Assembly (NCBI GenBank): GCA_009775225.1
Contig: VSPE01000001.1
Span: 62,001 to 126,000, forward strand
Source: Muribaculaceae bacterium
GTDB taxonomy: Bacteria; Bacteroidota; Bacteroidia; Bacteroidales; Muribaculaceae
Reading direction: 5' to 3'
DNA: 64,000 nucleotides
Both the position numbers and the translations under genes were made by a program. The notes beneath the pieces were generated by a model. The model did no database searches and was not told the DNA's origin. It saw only the letters and a program-made list of their open reading frames with translations. Below are positions 25,043 through 34,154 of this stretch, one piece after another (the stretch's first letter is position 1; each line of letters starts with the position of its first letter).

Positions 25043-26390
25043 CGGCGGAGAAGAATATCTGATTGGCGCTGTCGGTGTTCTTTGCGGGCTGTTCGGCTCC
25101 GCGCGGCTCTTCGGGCTTGCCGGCCAGGGGTACTCCCGAGCGTCGTTTGTCGCGGCGGAAGGCCGGCGAGCGCTCCACCATTTCTATGGCGGCGTCGTCG
25201 TCGAGCTGCTCGGGTGTGAGCACATAGTAGTTTTGTGTCTCCTGCCTGCGGGTGAAGTCTTCCACCTTGTCCTTGCCATACATCTGCGCTATGCGGTTGT
25301 CGATGCCTGAGTCGAGTTCTTTGCGCTGTTCCTGCTCGCGGCCGGGTATGATTTTTATGGTGGAACCGCCCGAATCCACCGATACGTCGAAGCCCGAGGC
25401 CAGTATGGTGAACTTGATTTTGTTGCCGAGAGTGTCGTCGTAGCCCCAGCCGAACTTGATGTGTACGTGCTTGTTGATTTCAGCCACAAGCTGGTTGGCT
25501 TCCGAAGCCTCGTTGACGGTGAACGACGGCTCTATGTCGTGCGAGATATAGAACGCGAACAGCAGCTCCTTGGCCGACATGATGTCGGTGTCGCAGAGGA
25601 GGGGCGAGTGGAGGGCGTTGCGGATTGCCTGCGACATACGCTCGCCTCGCTGACCTTCGCCGTAGCCTACCGAAATGAGGGCGGTGCGGCCGTCGCGGAG
25701 GCAGGTGTCGACGTCGCGCATATCGATGTTCACCTTGGCAAGATTGGTTACCATGTCGGATATTGTGCGCGATGCGGTGGTGAGAATATCATCGGCTTTG
25801 CTGAAGGCAACGTCCCAGTCGAGGTCGGGATATATGCTTCCGAGCTTGTCGTTGTTGATTACGAGCATGGCGTCGACATTCTCCTGGAGGCGAGCCGCGC
25901 CGTCGATAGCGCTGGTGATTTTTGTCATGCCTTCGAAGAAGAAGGGGATGGTGACGATGCCTACCGTGAGGATGCCTTTTTTCTTGGCCACGCTTGCCAC
26001 TACGGGTGCGCCGCCGGTGCCGGTGCCGCCGCCCATGCCGGCGGTGACAAACACCATTTTTACGTTCGGCGTGAGCAGTTTCTCAATTTCGGGTACGCTC
26101 TCGAGCGCGGCCTGCTCGCCAACTTCGGGCTTACCGCCGGCACCGAGGCCTCCGCAGAGCTGCGGGCCTAAAAGTACCTTTGTGGATACGCTCAGGGGCT
26201 CGAGCGCCTGACGGTCGGTGTTGAGTACTACGAAGTCTACTCCGCGCACACCCTGGCGGTGCATGTACTCAACGGCGTTGCAGCCGCCGCCGCCCACGCC
26301 CATTGCCATGATAGTGGGGCTTTCTACAACGCCGCTTTCGGGGGCGTTGTGGTATTTCTCTATGAGGTTGGGGTCTTCGGGTTCTGACAT
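25032..26390 (-). CDS. ftsZ: Cell division protein FtsZ
   Basis: Tubulin-like GTPase that forms the Z ring; 452 aa. The GTP-binding signature is GMGGGTGTGGAPV (about residues 117-129), and the T7 loop keeps N, D and D in KVNIDMRDVD. Downstream of the core, SPAFRRDKRRS resembles the FtsA-binding C-terminal peptide (compare PAFLRKQ), but it is followed by about 37 more residues (ending FFSADDR), so that peptide is not at the very end. It follows ftsA by 24 bp and overlaps the sirtuin gene by 11 bp. Confidence 0.97.
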   Translation of the reverse strand: MSEPEDPNLIEKYHNAPESGVVESPTIMAMGVGGGGCNAVEYMHRQGVRGVDFVVLNTDRQALEPLSVSTKVLLGPQLCGGLGAGGKPEVGEQAALESVPEIEKLLTPNVKMVFVTAGMGGGTGTGGAPVVASVAKKKGILTVGIVTIPFFFEGMTKITSAIDGAARLQENVDAMLVINNDKLGSIYPDLDWDVAFSKADDILTTASRTISDMVTNLAKVNIDMRDVDTCLRDGRTALISVGYGEGQRGERMSQAIRNALHSPLLCDTDIMSAKELLFAFYISHDIEPSFTVNEASEANQLVAEINKHVHIKFGWGYDDTLGNKIKFTILASGFDVSVDSGGSTIKIIPGREQEQRKELDSGIDNRIAQMYGKDKVEDFTRRQETQNYYVLTPEQLDDDAAIEMVERSPAFRRDKRRSGVPLAGKPEEPRGAEQPAKNTDSANQIFFSADDR

Positions 26391-26414
26391 AATGGCTTGT
26401 GTTTATGAGCTTTA

Positions 26415-27986
26415 CTAGTCTTCGTTCTCTTCTTCGGGGACTTCGCTCTTGAAGAGCTTGACAAATGAGTTGCCGAGCTTGTTGATTATATTGCGGGTTT
26501 TCTCGTAGTTGTCGTCGTCGTCGCCTTCGTTTTCGTCGTCGGGGTCATCGGCGTATTCGTCGGTATAGGTCTCGAAGGTGTCTTCTTCCTCGTGCTTGAA
26601 CACGTCGAATTCGTCTTTATCCTTCTCGTCCTTGCCGCTATCTTTCTTCTTGCGGCCGAGACCGAAGAAGCCGCGGCGAGTGCGTGGCTGTTCGTCTTCG
26701 TCCTGCTCGTCGGCGTCGTCTTTCAGCAGATTTTCGTCATCTTCATCTACGGGGCGTCGGCGGTCATGCGCATCGGGCTTCGGCGCGCGTACGTACGGTT
26801 CCTCTTCTTCCTCCTCTGCCGGAGCCACTGTGGCGGCTCTTTCGGGCTGTGCCACTGGCACGGGGCTGAGGTAGTCGCCGTCGTTGTGGCGAGCGGCGTA
26901 GTCGAGCAATGCCACGATGTCGATGTTGGACGGGTTATTGCGTCCGGCCACACGGAAGGTTATGTCGGAAGGCATCTCGGCCACGCGTACGGGCAGCTTG
27001 CACAGAGTGCCGAGCAGAGTGGCAAATTCGGGCAGACGCGAGCCTCCGCCGGTGAGCACTATCTTGGAGAGGGCTACGCCGGACAGCTCTGTCTGATTGA
27101 GAATGTTGGCTGCTATCTCGCCTGCGCGGGCGCGGATGTAGCCAGATATTTCGGCCGCATCGGGGTTGTCGCTCTCGGCCTCGGACTCACCCATAGTCCC
27201 GAGGGTGAGCTTCAGGTTTTCGGCGGCTTCCTCGGTGATGCCGAGGCCTGCCATGAGGTCGAGAGTTATGAGGCGCGAGCCCATGGGAATGGTGCTCAGG
27301 AAGGCGAGGGTACCGTCTTTGTACACGGCTACAGTGGTGGTCTCGGCGCCGAAATCCACGAGGGCGCATCCAAGTTCGCGTTCGTCGGGGCTGAGCACCA
27401 GTTCGCCTATTGCGAGGGGGCGGATTATGTAGTCTACGTTGTCGTGGTCTATAGTGTCGAATTTGAGGCGGTCGAGGTTCTGGCGAGTCTCTTTGCCACA
27501 AGTCACGAGCATGAACTCGCCCCTGAGGGTTTCACCGAAAGTGCCTACGGCCTTTCGTACGGCGGCGTTGTTCACGTAGAACATTCGCGGCACGGTAGCC
27601 TCTATGTTGCGCTTATCCCCCATGAAGTCGCGTGATGCCTCATACTCGAGGCGCTGCACGTGGTTCTCTGTAATCTCACATTCATGCGGCGACTTGAGTT
27701 TTGAGCTTGCCGACTGAGCCGAGAGCGAGCGGCCTCCGAGACTTACCGACAGCGCCTCGATTTTTCGGGGCGCCACCAAAGGCGACTCTTCGAGCCGGCG
27801 CACAATTTCGTTGACCGCTCCCGACACCTCGCGGATGTTCTGGATGCGGCCGTGGCGCACGTTGTTTGTGCCGGGAATTTCTTCTACGGCGAGCACCGAA
27901 AGACGGCCGTCGGTGCCTACAGAGGCTGCCGCGCCTTTTATTTTCGATGATGCTATTTCGATTGCTATGACTGTTTTCGGTTCCAT
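26415..27986 (-). CDS. ftsA: Cell division protein FtsA
   Basis: Actin-like protein that tethers FtsZ to the membrane; 523 aa, long for the family. The ATPase fold covers about residues 1-385, with IEIASSKIKGAA (phosphate 1), VDFGAETTTVAVY (phosphate 2) and VLTGGGSRLPEF (adenosine). A strongly acidic, low-complexity region (about 385-505) lies before the C-terminal amphipathic helix-like end (INKLGNSFVKLFKSE), which would be the membrane anchor. The long acidic linker accounts for the extra length. Gene order ftsQ-ftsA-ftsZ is kept. Confidence 0.95.
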   Translation of the reverse strand: MEPKTVIAIEIASSKIKGAAASVGTDGRLSVLAVEEIPGTNNVRHGRIQNIREVSGAVNEIVRRLEESPLVAPRKIEALSVSLGGRSLSAQSASSKLKSPHECEITENHVQRLEYEASRDFMGDKRNIEATVPRMFYVNNAAVRKAVGTFGETLRGEFMLVTCGKETRQNLDRLKFDTIDHDNVDYIIRPLAIGELVLSPDERELGCALVDFGAETTTVAVYKDGTLAFLSTIPMGSRLITLDLMAGLGITEEAAENLKLTLGTMGESEAESDNPDAAEISGYIRARAGEIAANILNQTELSGVALSKIVLTGGGSRLPEFATLLGTLCKLPVRVAEMPSDITFRVAGRNNPSNIDIVALLDYAARHNDGDYLSPVPVAQPERAATVAPAEEEEEEPYVRAPKPDAHDRRRPVDEDDENLLKDDADEQDEDEQPRTRRGFFGLGRKKKDSGKDEKDKDEFDVFKHEEEDTFETYTDEYADDPDDENEGDDDDNYEKTRNIINKLGNSFVKLFKSEVPEEENED

Positions 27987-28032
27987 TGGGGGAGTAGATA
28001 ATCAGGTGTTGGAGGCGAGTGATAATTCTTTG

Positions 28033-28878
28033 TCAGGCGTCGGCTTCTTCGGGCGTGGACTTGGCTACTGTCGCGTTGTCGTTGATGTCGAAGGCACCGG
28101 TCTGTTCGACTTCGATAGGGAGGGGCGGGGGAGGCACCGACTTGTCGCGGCGCGAAGCCACAATCTGTCCGCGCCACTTCACGGCGATAGTGTCGTATGC
28201 GTCCCAGCCTTTTACGGGCGCCACGTGGCGGTAGAAGGCTCGAAGCAGGGCGAATTTCTCGTTTACGCGCGATGTGTCGCCGAAGTTCACTACATGTCCC
28301 ACGATAGTCGGCACTATTATGATGTTTCCGTCGGCTTCCTGTGTCACTGTGGCTACCATTGCACCGGCTTTGCGGTGGTTTGCAATATAGTCGAGCAGCG
28401 GCAGGAGGCGCTGTGCGGGGTGTACGGAGTCGAACCTGCCCACGAGCACGGGTACGTCGATGTGGTAGCGGAGTTCGGCCGATATGCGCTTGCCGGCGGC
28501 GTTGATGTAGTACGACGCTTTTCCCGGCTCGAATACGCGTGCCACTGGAATCATAGGCGTGACGTCAATACGAACCTTGCCGTCGGAGAGGAGGTAGGCG
28601 TTGGCGTCCTGAAGCTTGTCGGAGGCGAGCAGGCGCTCTTCAAGCGAGCGGAGGTCGAAAGTCGAGCGGCGGCAGCGCGAGAGCGTGTCGGGGTCGATGC
28701 CGCTCTCGATAACCACGTCGCGCACGCTTACGAAGCGCGACATAGGGTCGGAAAGCGTGACCTCCATGCCCGTGAGGGTATCGGCGGCGGCCATGCGCGT
28801 GCTCAGAGTCATGGCAAAGCCCATATAGGCTGCCACGAGTATGGCGAGTACACACATTATCACTGACTTTCTATCCAT
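28033..28878 (-). CDS. ftsQ: Cell division protein FtsQ
   Basis: Bitopic divisome protein of 281 aa. One membrane helix near the N-terminus (about residues 7-24, VIMCVLAILVAAYMGFAM), a POTRA-like segment (VTLSDPMSRFVSVRDVVIESG) and a beta domain with VRIDVTPMIPVARVFEPG follow; the end is a Pro- and acid-rich tail. Sequence similarity to E. coli FtsQ is low, but position between murC and ftsA and the topology support the call. The start is 10 bp after murC. Confidence 0.88.
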   Translation of the reverse strand: MDRKSVIMCVLAILVAAYMGFAMTLSTRMAAADTLTGMEVTLSDPMSRFVSVRDVVIESGIDPDTLSRCRRSTFDLRSLEERLLASDKLQDANAYLLSDGKVRIDVTPMIPVARVFEPGKASYYINAAGKRISAELRYHIDVPVLVGRFDSVHPAQRLLPLLDYIANHRKAGAMVATVTQEADGNIIIVPTIVGHVVNFGDTSRVNEKFALLRAFYRHVAPVKGWDAYDTIAVKWRGQIVASRRDKSVPPPPLPIEVEQTGAFDINDNATVAKSTPEEADA

Positions 28879-28888
28879 TTGCCGGTTG

Positions 28889-30271
28889 TTATTTACGCAC
28901 TTTGGCCACCAGCAGAGGCACCTTGAGGTTGAGGTCGCCCGCGCCGACGGTCAATAAGATTTCAAAGTTACGATTTTTCATTGTATCGACAAAATCTTCT
29001 TTTGAAATCATCTCTTTATTTTCGCTTTTTATCCGGTCGAAGATTATTTTGGAAGTTACACCGGGTATAGGTTCCTCGCGGGCCGGGTATATGTCGATGA
29101 GCACTACCTCGTCGGCGGCCGAGAGAACCCGGGCGAACTCGGGTGCGAAGTCGCGTGTGCGGCTGTAGAGGTGCGGCTGGAAGGCTACGGTGAGCTTGCG
29201 GCCGGGGTATAGAGCGCGCACCGACGCGATGCTTTGGCGCAGCTCGTCGGGGTGGTGTGCATAGTCGTCGATAACGACGTGTCCGTCCGGGCCGTCCTCC
29301 TTTAGGTGGAACTCGAAGCGGCGTTCCACTCCGGGGTAGCTTCTCATGGCCTCGCGGGCGAGCGCGGGAGTGAGTGTGCCTGTGAGCCACACCGCGCCGA
29401 GAGCCGACAGGGCGTTGTCGATGTTGATTTCCACGGGTATTCCAAGCTCAATGTCGGTGATTACGCCTTCGGGATGCACGAAGTCGAAGACTATGGTGCC
29501 GCCGCCGATGCGGATGTTGTCGGCGTGGAAATCTCCCTCGTTGCGGCCGAAGGTATAGGTGCGCACTCCCTGCGGTGTGCGGGGACGCAGCTTAAGCCCG
29601 GTGTGCACGAGCAGGAAGCCGTCGGGGCGGATTAGCTCGGTGAAGTGTGCGAAGCTCTCCAGATACGCCTCTTCGGTGCCGTAGATATCGAGGTGGTCGG
29701 GGTCGGTGGCGTTCACCACGGCTATATAGGGGGTGAGCTGATGAAAGGAGCGGTCGTATTCGTCGGCCTCTACCACGCTGAAGGGCGATGTGGCGCTGAG
29801 CATGAGGTTGCTGTTGTAGCCCTTGAGGATGCCGCCTAAGAAGGCGTTGCAGCCTACGGGACCGGAGTGCAGCACATGCGCAGCCATCGACGAAGTGGTG
29901 GTCTTGCCGTGTGTCCCTGAGAAACAGAGACTCTTGCTGCCTCGTGTAATCTGTCCGAGTACCCATGCGCGCTTGCGCACTTCGAAGCATTTGTTGCGGA
30001 AGAAGCTCAGGGGCACATTGCTCTCGGGCACGGCTGGCGTGTACACCACAAGAGTGCCTTCGGCATTGCGGAACTCCTCTGGCACGGCGTCCATGCTGTC
30101 GAGGTAGCTCACGGCTGCGCCTTCGGCGTGCAGTTCGCGTGTCAGTTCGCTTTCGGTGCGGTCGTATCCTGCCACGGGGAGGCCAAGCGACAGGTAGTAG
30201 CGGGCGAGGGCGGCCATGCCTATGCCACCGATGCCTGCAAAATATACTCGTTTTGTTTCGTTCAGTTCCAT
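28889..30271 (-). CDS. murC: UDP-N-acetylmuramate-L-alanine ligase
   Basis: Adds L-alanine to UDP-MurNAc, the first peptide step of cell-wall precursor synthesis; 460 aa. N-terminal UDP-binding domain with VYFAGIGGIGMAALA, central ATP domain with the P-loop GTHGKTTTSSM, ligase signature in DDYAHHPDELR (C-terminal domain). ATG 30271 is chosen because the family start (RVYFAGIGGIGM) lies seven residues after it; a longer reading to 30418 would overlap murG. It follows murG by 17 bp. Confidence 0.96.
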   Translation of the reverse strand: MELNETKRVYFAGIGGIGMAALARYYLSLGLPVAGYDRTESELTRELHAEGAAVSYLDSMDAVPEEFRNAEGTLVVYTPAVPESNVPLSFFRNKCFEVRKRAWVLGQITRGSKSLCFSGTHGKTTTSSMAAHVLHSGPVGCNAFLGGILKGYNSNLMLSATSPFSVVEADEYDRSFHQLTPYIAVVNATDPDHLDIYGTEEAYLESFAHFTELIRPDGFLLVHTGLKLRPRTPQGVRTYTFGRNEGDFHADNIRIGGGTIVFDFVHPEGVITDIELGIPVEINIDNALSALGAVWLTGTLTPALAREAMRSYPGVERRFEFHLKEDGPDGHVVIDDYAHHPDELRQSIASVRALYPGRKLTVAFQPHLYSRTRDFAPEFARVLSAADEVVLIDIYPAREEPIPGVTSKIIFDRIKSENKEMISKEDFVDTMKNRNFEILLTVGAGDLNLKVPLLVAKVRK

Positions 30272-30288
30272 TGCAATTATGTTACTAC

Positions 30289-31413
30289 TTATCCAAGCAC
30301 CTTCTCGATAGCTTCCACTATCTTGCTGTCGCTGTCGCGGAGAGCCATTGCCGAGATGTTTTCCGACAGGAGCCGGAGTGTCTCGGTGTTGCTCACCACG
30401 GTGCTTATATCGTTCCACAGCTGCTTTGTGGCGTCGATGTCGAGTACCATTCCGGCGGCTCCGCGGTGAACGAGCGCTTCGGCGTTATGGCGCTGGTGGT
30501 CTTCAGCCACATTGGGCGAGGGTACGAGAATGGCGGGTTTGCCGAGGTCTTCGAGCTCGCTGATAGTTCCGGCTCCGGCACGTGCCACCACAAGGTCGGC
30601 GGCGCGGTATGCCACTGCCATGTCGGATACGAACTCGGTGAGCCTGATATTGTCGGGGAGGATGCCTTCGACGGCTTTGCGGCAGCGGTCGTGGTCGGAA
30701 GCGCCGCACTGCCACAGTACCTGGAACGACTCGAGGCCTGCTCTCCCTTGGGAGATAGCGTTGATTACCGTCTGGTTGAGGGTGCGTGCGCCGAGGCTTC
30801 CGCCTGTTAGGAGTACCAAAGGCTTGTCGGGGTCGAAGCCGAGTGCTTTCTTAGCCTCTTCCTGAGTAATGTCAACCTCGAAGAGCGCCTTGCGCACGGG
30901 GTTGCCAGTCATGACAATCTTGTCGGCGGGGAAGAATTTCTCCATGCCGGGATATGCCACGCATATAGCGCTGGCACCTTTGGCAAGGAGCTTGTTGGTG
31001 ACGCCGGCGTAGCTGTTCTGCTCCTGGAGCACGGTGGGGACTCCTGCTCTCTGTGCCGCCTTGATGGTAGGGCCGCTTGCGTATCCGCCCACGCCCACGG
31101 CGACATCGGGCTTGAATTCGGCCACGATGCGGTGAGCCATGCGTATACTTTTCCAGAGCTGCACGAGCACGTGGAAGTTGCGCCATATATGCTGCCTGTC
31201 GAAGCCGCATACGGGGAGTCCCACAATCTTGTATCCGGCTTCGGGTACGCGCTTCATCTCCATTCGGTTGTCGGCGCCTACGAAGAGAATTTCGCAACCG
31301 GGGCGGCTGCGTCGGAGAGCGTCGGCAATGGAGAGAGCGGGGAATATGTGTCCGCCTGTGCCGCCGCCGCTTATGAGCACACGCAGAGGCGGGGAGTTGT
31401 GTCTGTCTGTCAT
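30289..31413 (-). CDS. murG: MurG, undecaprenyl-PP-MurNAc-pentapeptide GlcNAc transferase
   Basis: Makes lipid II from lipid I at the inner face of the cytoplasmic membrane; 374 aa, GT28/GT-B fold. The acceptor loop is ISGGGTGGHIFPALS; a second Gly-rich loop is LTGGSLGART; the UDP-GlcNAc site includes GAGTISELEDLGKPAILVP. ATG 31413 is chosen (residues TDRHNSPPLRVLISGGG); the earlier GTG at 31455 would overlap ftsW by 20 bp. Situated between ftsW and murC as usual. Confidence 0.96.
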   Translation of the reverse strand: MTDRHNSPPLRVLISGGGTGGHIFPALSIADALRRSRPGCEILFVGADNRMEMKRVPEAGYKIVGLPVCGFDRQHIWRNFHVLVQLWKSIRMAHRIVAEFKPDVAVGVGGYASGPTIKAAQRAGVPTVLQEQNSYAGVTNKLLAKGASAICVAYPGMEKFFPADKIVMTGNPVRKALFEVDITQEEAKKALGFDPDKPLVLLTGGSLGARTLNQTVINAISQGRAGLESFQVLWQCGASDHDRCRKAVEGILPDNIRLTEFVSDMAVAYRAADLVVARAGAGTISELEDLGKPAILVPSPNVAEDHQRHNAEALVHRGAAGMVLDIDATKQLWNDISTVVSNTETLRLLSENISAMALRDSDSKIVEAIEKVLG

Positions 31414-31435
31414 CGGTAATAATTGTAACGTTCGA

Positions 31436-32788
31436 TTATTGTTGAACAACCGCACCCGCCACCGGGTTCACGCTGCGGGCATCTTCAGGCAGGCTGTTCT
31501 GCTCCTGTTTCTGCTCGGCCTTAGTGTCGGTGGTGCGCACGGCATGGCGTGCCACGCTAAGCATGACACCGAAGGCGAGCGAGGTGGCGAGCACCGATAT
31601 GCCGCCCTTGGAAATCATAGGCAGGGGCTGCCCCGATACGGGAAATACGCCCGACACGATAGCCATGTGGTACAGTGCCTGGAATACTATGACGAAGGCG
31701 CATCCCATGACCATGACGCCTGCTATGGTGTGGCGGAAGAGCATGGTGAGCTTGGCGCTACGGCCGAGTATCCACATATATACGATGAGGATGCCTATGC
31801 CCACGAAGAGGCCCAGCTCCTCGATTATGATAGCGAAGATATAGTCGGAGAAGGCAAGGGGCAGACGCGCGTTTTCGCGTGAGCGGCCAATGCCTACGCC
31901 GGTGAGGCCTCCGTGGGCCTGAGCTATGAAGCTGAGCTGCTCCTGCTGGTGCTCCACGTCGAATTTGTCGAGGTGCTTGTTTGGGCGCTTGTAGTACTCC
32001 ATTCGGTCGTTCCACACATTACCACGGCCGCTTGCGGCACCTACGGAGCCTTCTTTGTTGAGAGTGATTATGCGTTCCTGCTGCGGAGTGAGCACCACTT
32101 CTTTTTTCTCGTGGGTCTTGTATATATACCCCGCTCCGCCTACCACGGCACCTATTGCGCAGACTATGAGGAATTTCTTCCAGCCAACACCGCCTATGAG
32201 CATCATGGAGTATATGATGCACACTACCACGATAGTGTTTGACAGACCCTGCGAGAAGAGCAGCAATCCACAGATGCCGGTAAAGCCCATGCAGAGCCAC
32301 AGGCCTTTCCATGTCACATCGCGGCGCCCTTTCTCCTGATTGCGCGACAGTATCCATGCCGTGCCGAGAGCGGCGCCGAGTTTCATGAACTCGGCAGGCA
32401 GAATGGGTATGCCGGCAATGCGGATAGCTCGCATGGCACCGTTTACTTCAGTACCGGCTACGCGCACGGCAAGCATGAGGCCTATGCAGAGCACCACGAA
32501 CCACGGGATGAAGTTGTAGATATAGCGGTAGTTGATGCGCTGAAGCACCAGCATGCAGAGGAGGCCTGCCAGGATAAAGGCTCCGTGGCGCAATACGGGC
32601 ATGAATATGTTGCCGTCGGTCACTTCCTGTATGGAAGCTGAGAAAAGTTCGATGACGGCTACAATGACAAGCAGTATGTATGTGCCCCAGAGGTGGTGGT
32701 CGGTGCGCACCCTTGGCTTTGCGTCGGCTTTGGCCTTGTCGGTATGCGAATCCTGAGTCTGAGCGTCAAGAGAGAGTGTATTATCCAT
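31436..32788 (-). CDS. ftsW: Septal peptidoglycan polymerase FtsW (SEDS family)
   Basis: SEDS glycosyltransferase that polymerises lipid II at the septum; 450 aa with ten predicted membrane helices. Conserved parts include ILPAEFMKLG, the large extracellular loop with RMEYYKRP and QEQLSFIAQAHGGLTGVGIG, and the late motif GQPLPMISKGG. The loop after helix 6-7 (THEKKEVVLTPQQERI region) is charged. N- and C-terminal tails are hydrophilic. It would work with the PBP encoded by ftsI in the same cluster. Confidence 0.95.
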   Translation of the reverse strand: MDNTLSLDAQTQDSHTDKAKADAKPRVRTDHHLWGTYILLVIVAVIELFSASIQEVTDGNIFMPVLRHGAFILAGLLCMLVLQRINYRYIYNFIPWFVVLCIGLMLAVRVAGTEVNGAMRAIRIAGIPILPAEFMKLGAALGTAWILSRNQEKGRRDVTWKGLWLCMGFTGICGLLLFSQGLSNTIVVVCIIYSMMLIGGVGWKKFLIVCAIGAVVGGAGYIYKTHEKKEVVLTPQQERIITLNKEGSVGAASGRGNVWNDRMEYYKRPNKHLDKFDVEHQQEQLSFIAQAHGGLTGVGIGRSRENARLPLAFSDYIFAIIIEELGLFVGIGILIVYMWILGRSAKLTMLFRHTIAGVMVMGCAFVIVFQALYHMAIVSGVFPVSGQPLPMISKGGISVLATSLAFGVMLSVARHAVRTTDTKAEQKQEQNSLPEDARSVNPVAGAVVQQ

Positions 32789-32794
32789 TATGAG

Positions 32795-34150
32795 TTATTT
32801 GTCTTTCAGTTCGCGTACGGCGGCCTTGAATTTGCGGCCGCGGTCTTCATAGGAGGAGAAGAGGTCGAAGCTGGCGCAGCACGGCGACAGTAGCACGGTG
32901 TCGCCTGTCACGGCAATGCGTCGGCAGGCTTCTATGGCGTCGTCCAGGGTGTGGGTGTCGGTTACAGGCACCACATCCTTGAAGAAGTCCACAATCTTGG
33001 CGTTGTCCGTTCCCATGGCAACGATGGCTTTCACTTTCTCTTTCACCAGGGGCAGTATCTCGCTGTAGTCGTTGCCCTTGTCTTTGCCGCCGAGTATGAG
33101 TACCGTGGGTGCGGTCATAGACTCGAGCGCGTAGAAGCAGGAGTTGACGTTGGTTGCCTTGGAGTCGTTTATCCAGCGTACACCGTCGATGTCGGCGGTG
33201 AATTCGAGGCGGTGTTCCACGCCGCTGAAATCGGCCAGCGCCTCGCGTATGGCATCCTTGCTCACATCGCAGATACAGGCCGAGAGGCCGGCTGCCAGCG
33301 AGTTGAACACGTTGTGGAGGCCGTTGAGGGCGAGGTCGGCGCGCGGCATCGCCATAGATTCGACCGGGGTGTTGAACACCAGCTCGTTTTCGGCGTCGAT
33401 GTATGCGGCTGAGCCTTCCTCGGGAGTTTCTGAGAATGGCAGCAGACTGGCGTCAGTGCTTATGTGACGCAGCTGCTCGCTTATTACGGGGTCATCTTTC
33501 CAGAATATGAAAGTATCGGTAGGCGTCATGTTCTGAAGGATGCGGAACTTGGCATTGATATAGTTCTGCATCTTGTGGTCGTAGCGGTCGAGGTGGTCGG
33601 GCGTTATGTTGAGCATCACGGCTATGTTGGCCTTGAAGTCGTACATGTTGTCGAGCTGGAAGCTGCTCAGCTCCACCACATACACCTTGTGGGGGTCGCG
33701 CGCTACCTGATAGGCGAGGCTCTTGCCCACATTGCCGGCAAGCGAGGCATCTACCCCGGCATGAGTGAGGATGTGGTGTATGAGCATTGTCGTGGTGGTC
33801 TTGCCGTTCGAGCCTGTGATGCACACCATCTTGGAGTCGGTGTATCGTCCGGCGAACTCAATTTCGCTGATAAGTGGTATGTGCTTTGCCAGAGCGTCCT
33901 TTACCACCGGCGCTTCGAGCGGAATACCGGGGCTTTTGATGATTTCGTCGGCGGCGAGGATGCGCTCCATGCTGTGTCCGCCTTCCTCGAAGGCGATGCC
34001 CTCGGCCACCAGACGGTCGCGGTATTTGGAAGCTATGCTGCCGCTGTCGCTCAGGAAGACGTCGAAGCCCTTGTCTTTAGCCAGGACGGCTGCTCCGAAG
34101 CCGCTTTCGCCGGCTCCGAGCACTACAATGCGGCGTTTTATATCATTCAT
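32795..34150 (-). CDS. murD: UDP-N-acetylmuramoylalanine-D-glutamate ligase
   Basis: Adds D-glutamate to UDP-MurNAc-L-Ala; 451 aa. N-terminal VVLGAGESGFGAAVLAK, ATP-binding P-loop GSNGKTTTTM, the central DHLDRY motif, and the C-terminal LILGGKDKGNDYS. Length normal. It lies 4 bp from mraY and 6 bp from ftsW, so translation is probably coupled. Confidence 0.97.
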   Translation of the reverse strand: MNDIKRRIVVLGAGESGFGAAVLAKDKGFDVFLSDSGSIASKYRDRLVAEGIAFEEGGHSMERILAADEIIKSPGIPLEAPVVKDALAKHIPLISEIEFAGRYTDSKMVCITGSNGKTTTTMLIHHILTHAGVDASLAGNVGKSLAYQVARDPHKVYVVELSSFQLDNMYDFKANIAVMLNITPDHLDRYDHKMQNYINAKFRILQNMTPTDTFIFWKDDPVISEQLRHISTDASLLPFSETPEEGSAAYIDAENELVFNTPVESMAMPRADLALNGLHNVFNSLAAGLSACICDVSKDAIREALADFSGVEHRLEFTADIDGVRWINDSKATNVNSCFYALESMTAPTVLILGGKDKGNDYSEILPLVKEKVKAIVAMGTDNAKIVDFFKDVVPVTDTHTLDDAIEACRRIAVTGDTVLLSPCCASFDLFSSYEDRGRKFKAAVRELKDK

Positions 34151-34154
34151 CCTA

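Noticed and set aside
25252..27635. Long plus-strand open frames opposite ftsZ and ftsA
   Set aside because: They mirror the codon pattern of the real minus-strand genes and have no motif of their own; long antisense frames are expected at this GC content.
28889..30418. A longer MurC starting at 30418
   Set aside because: It would overlap murG by 130 bp and add residues unlike the family; the family start is at 30271.
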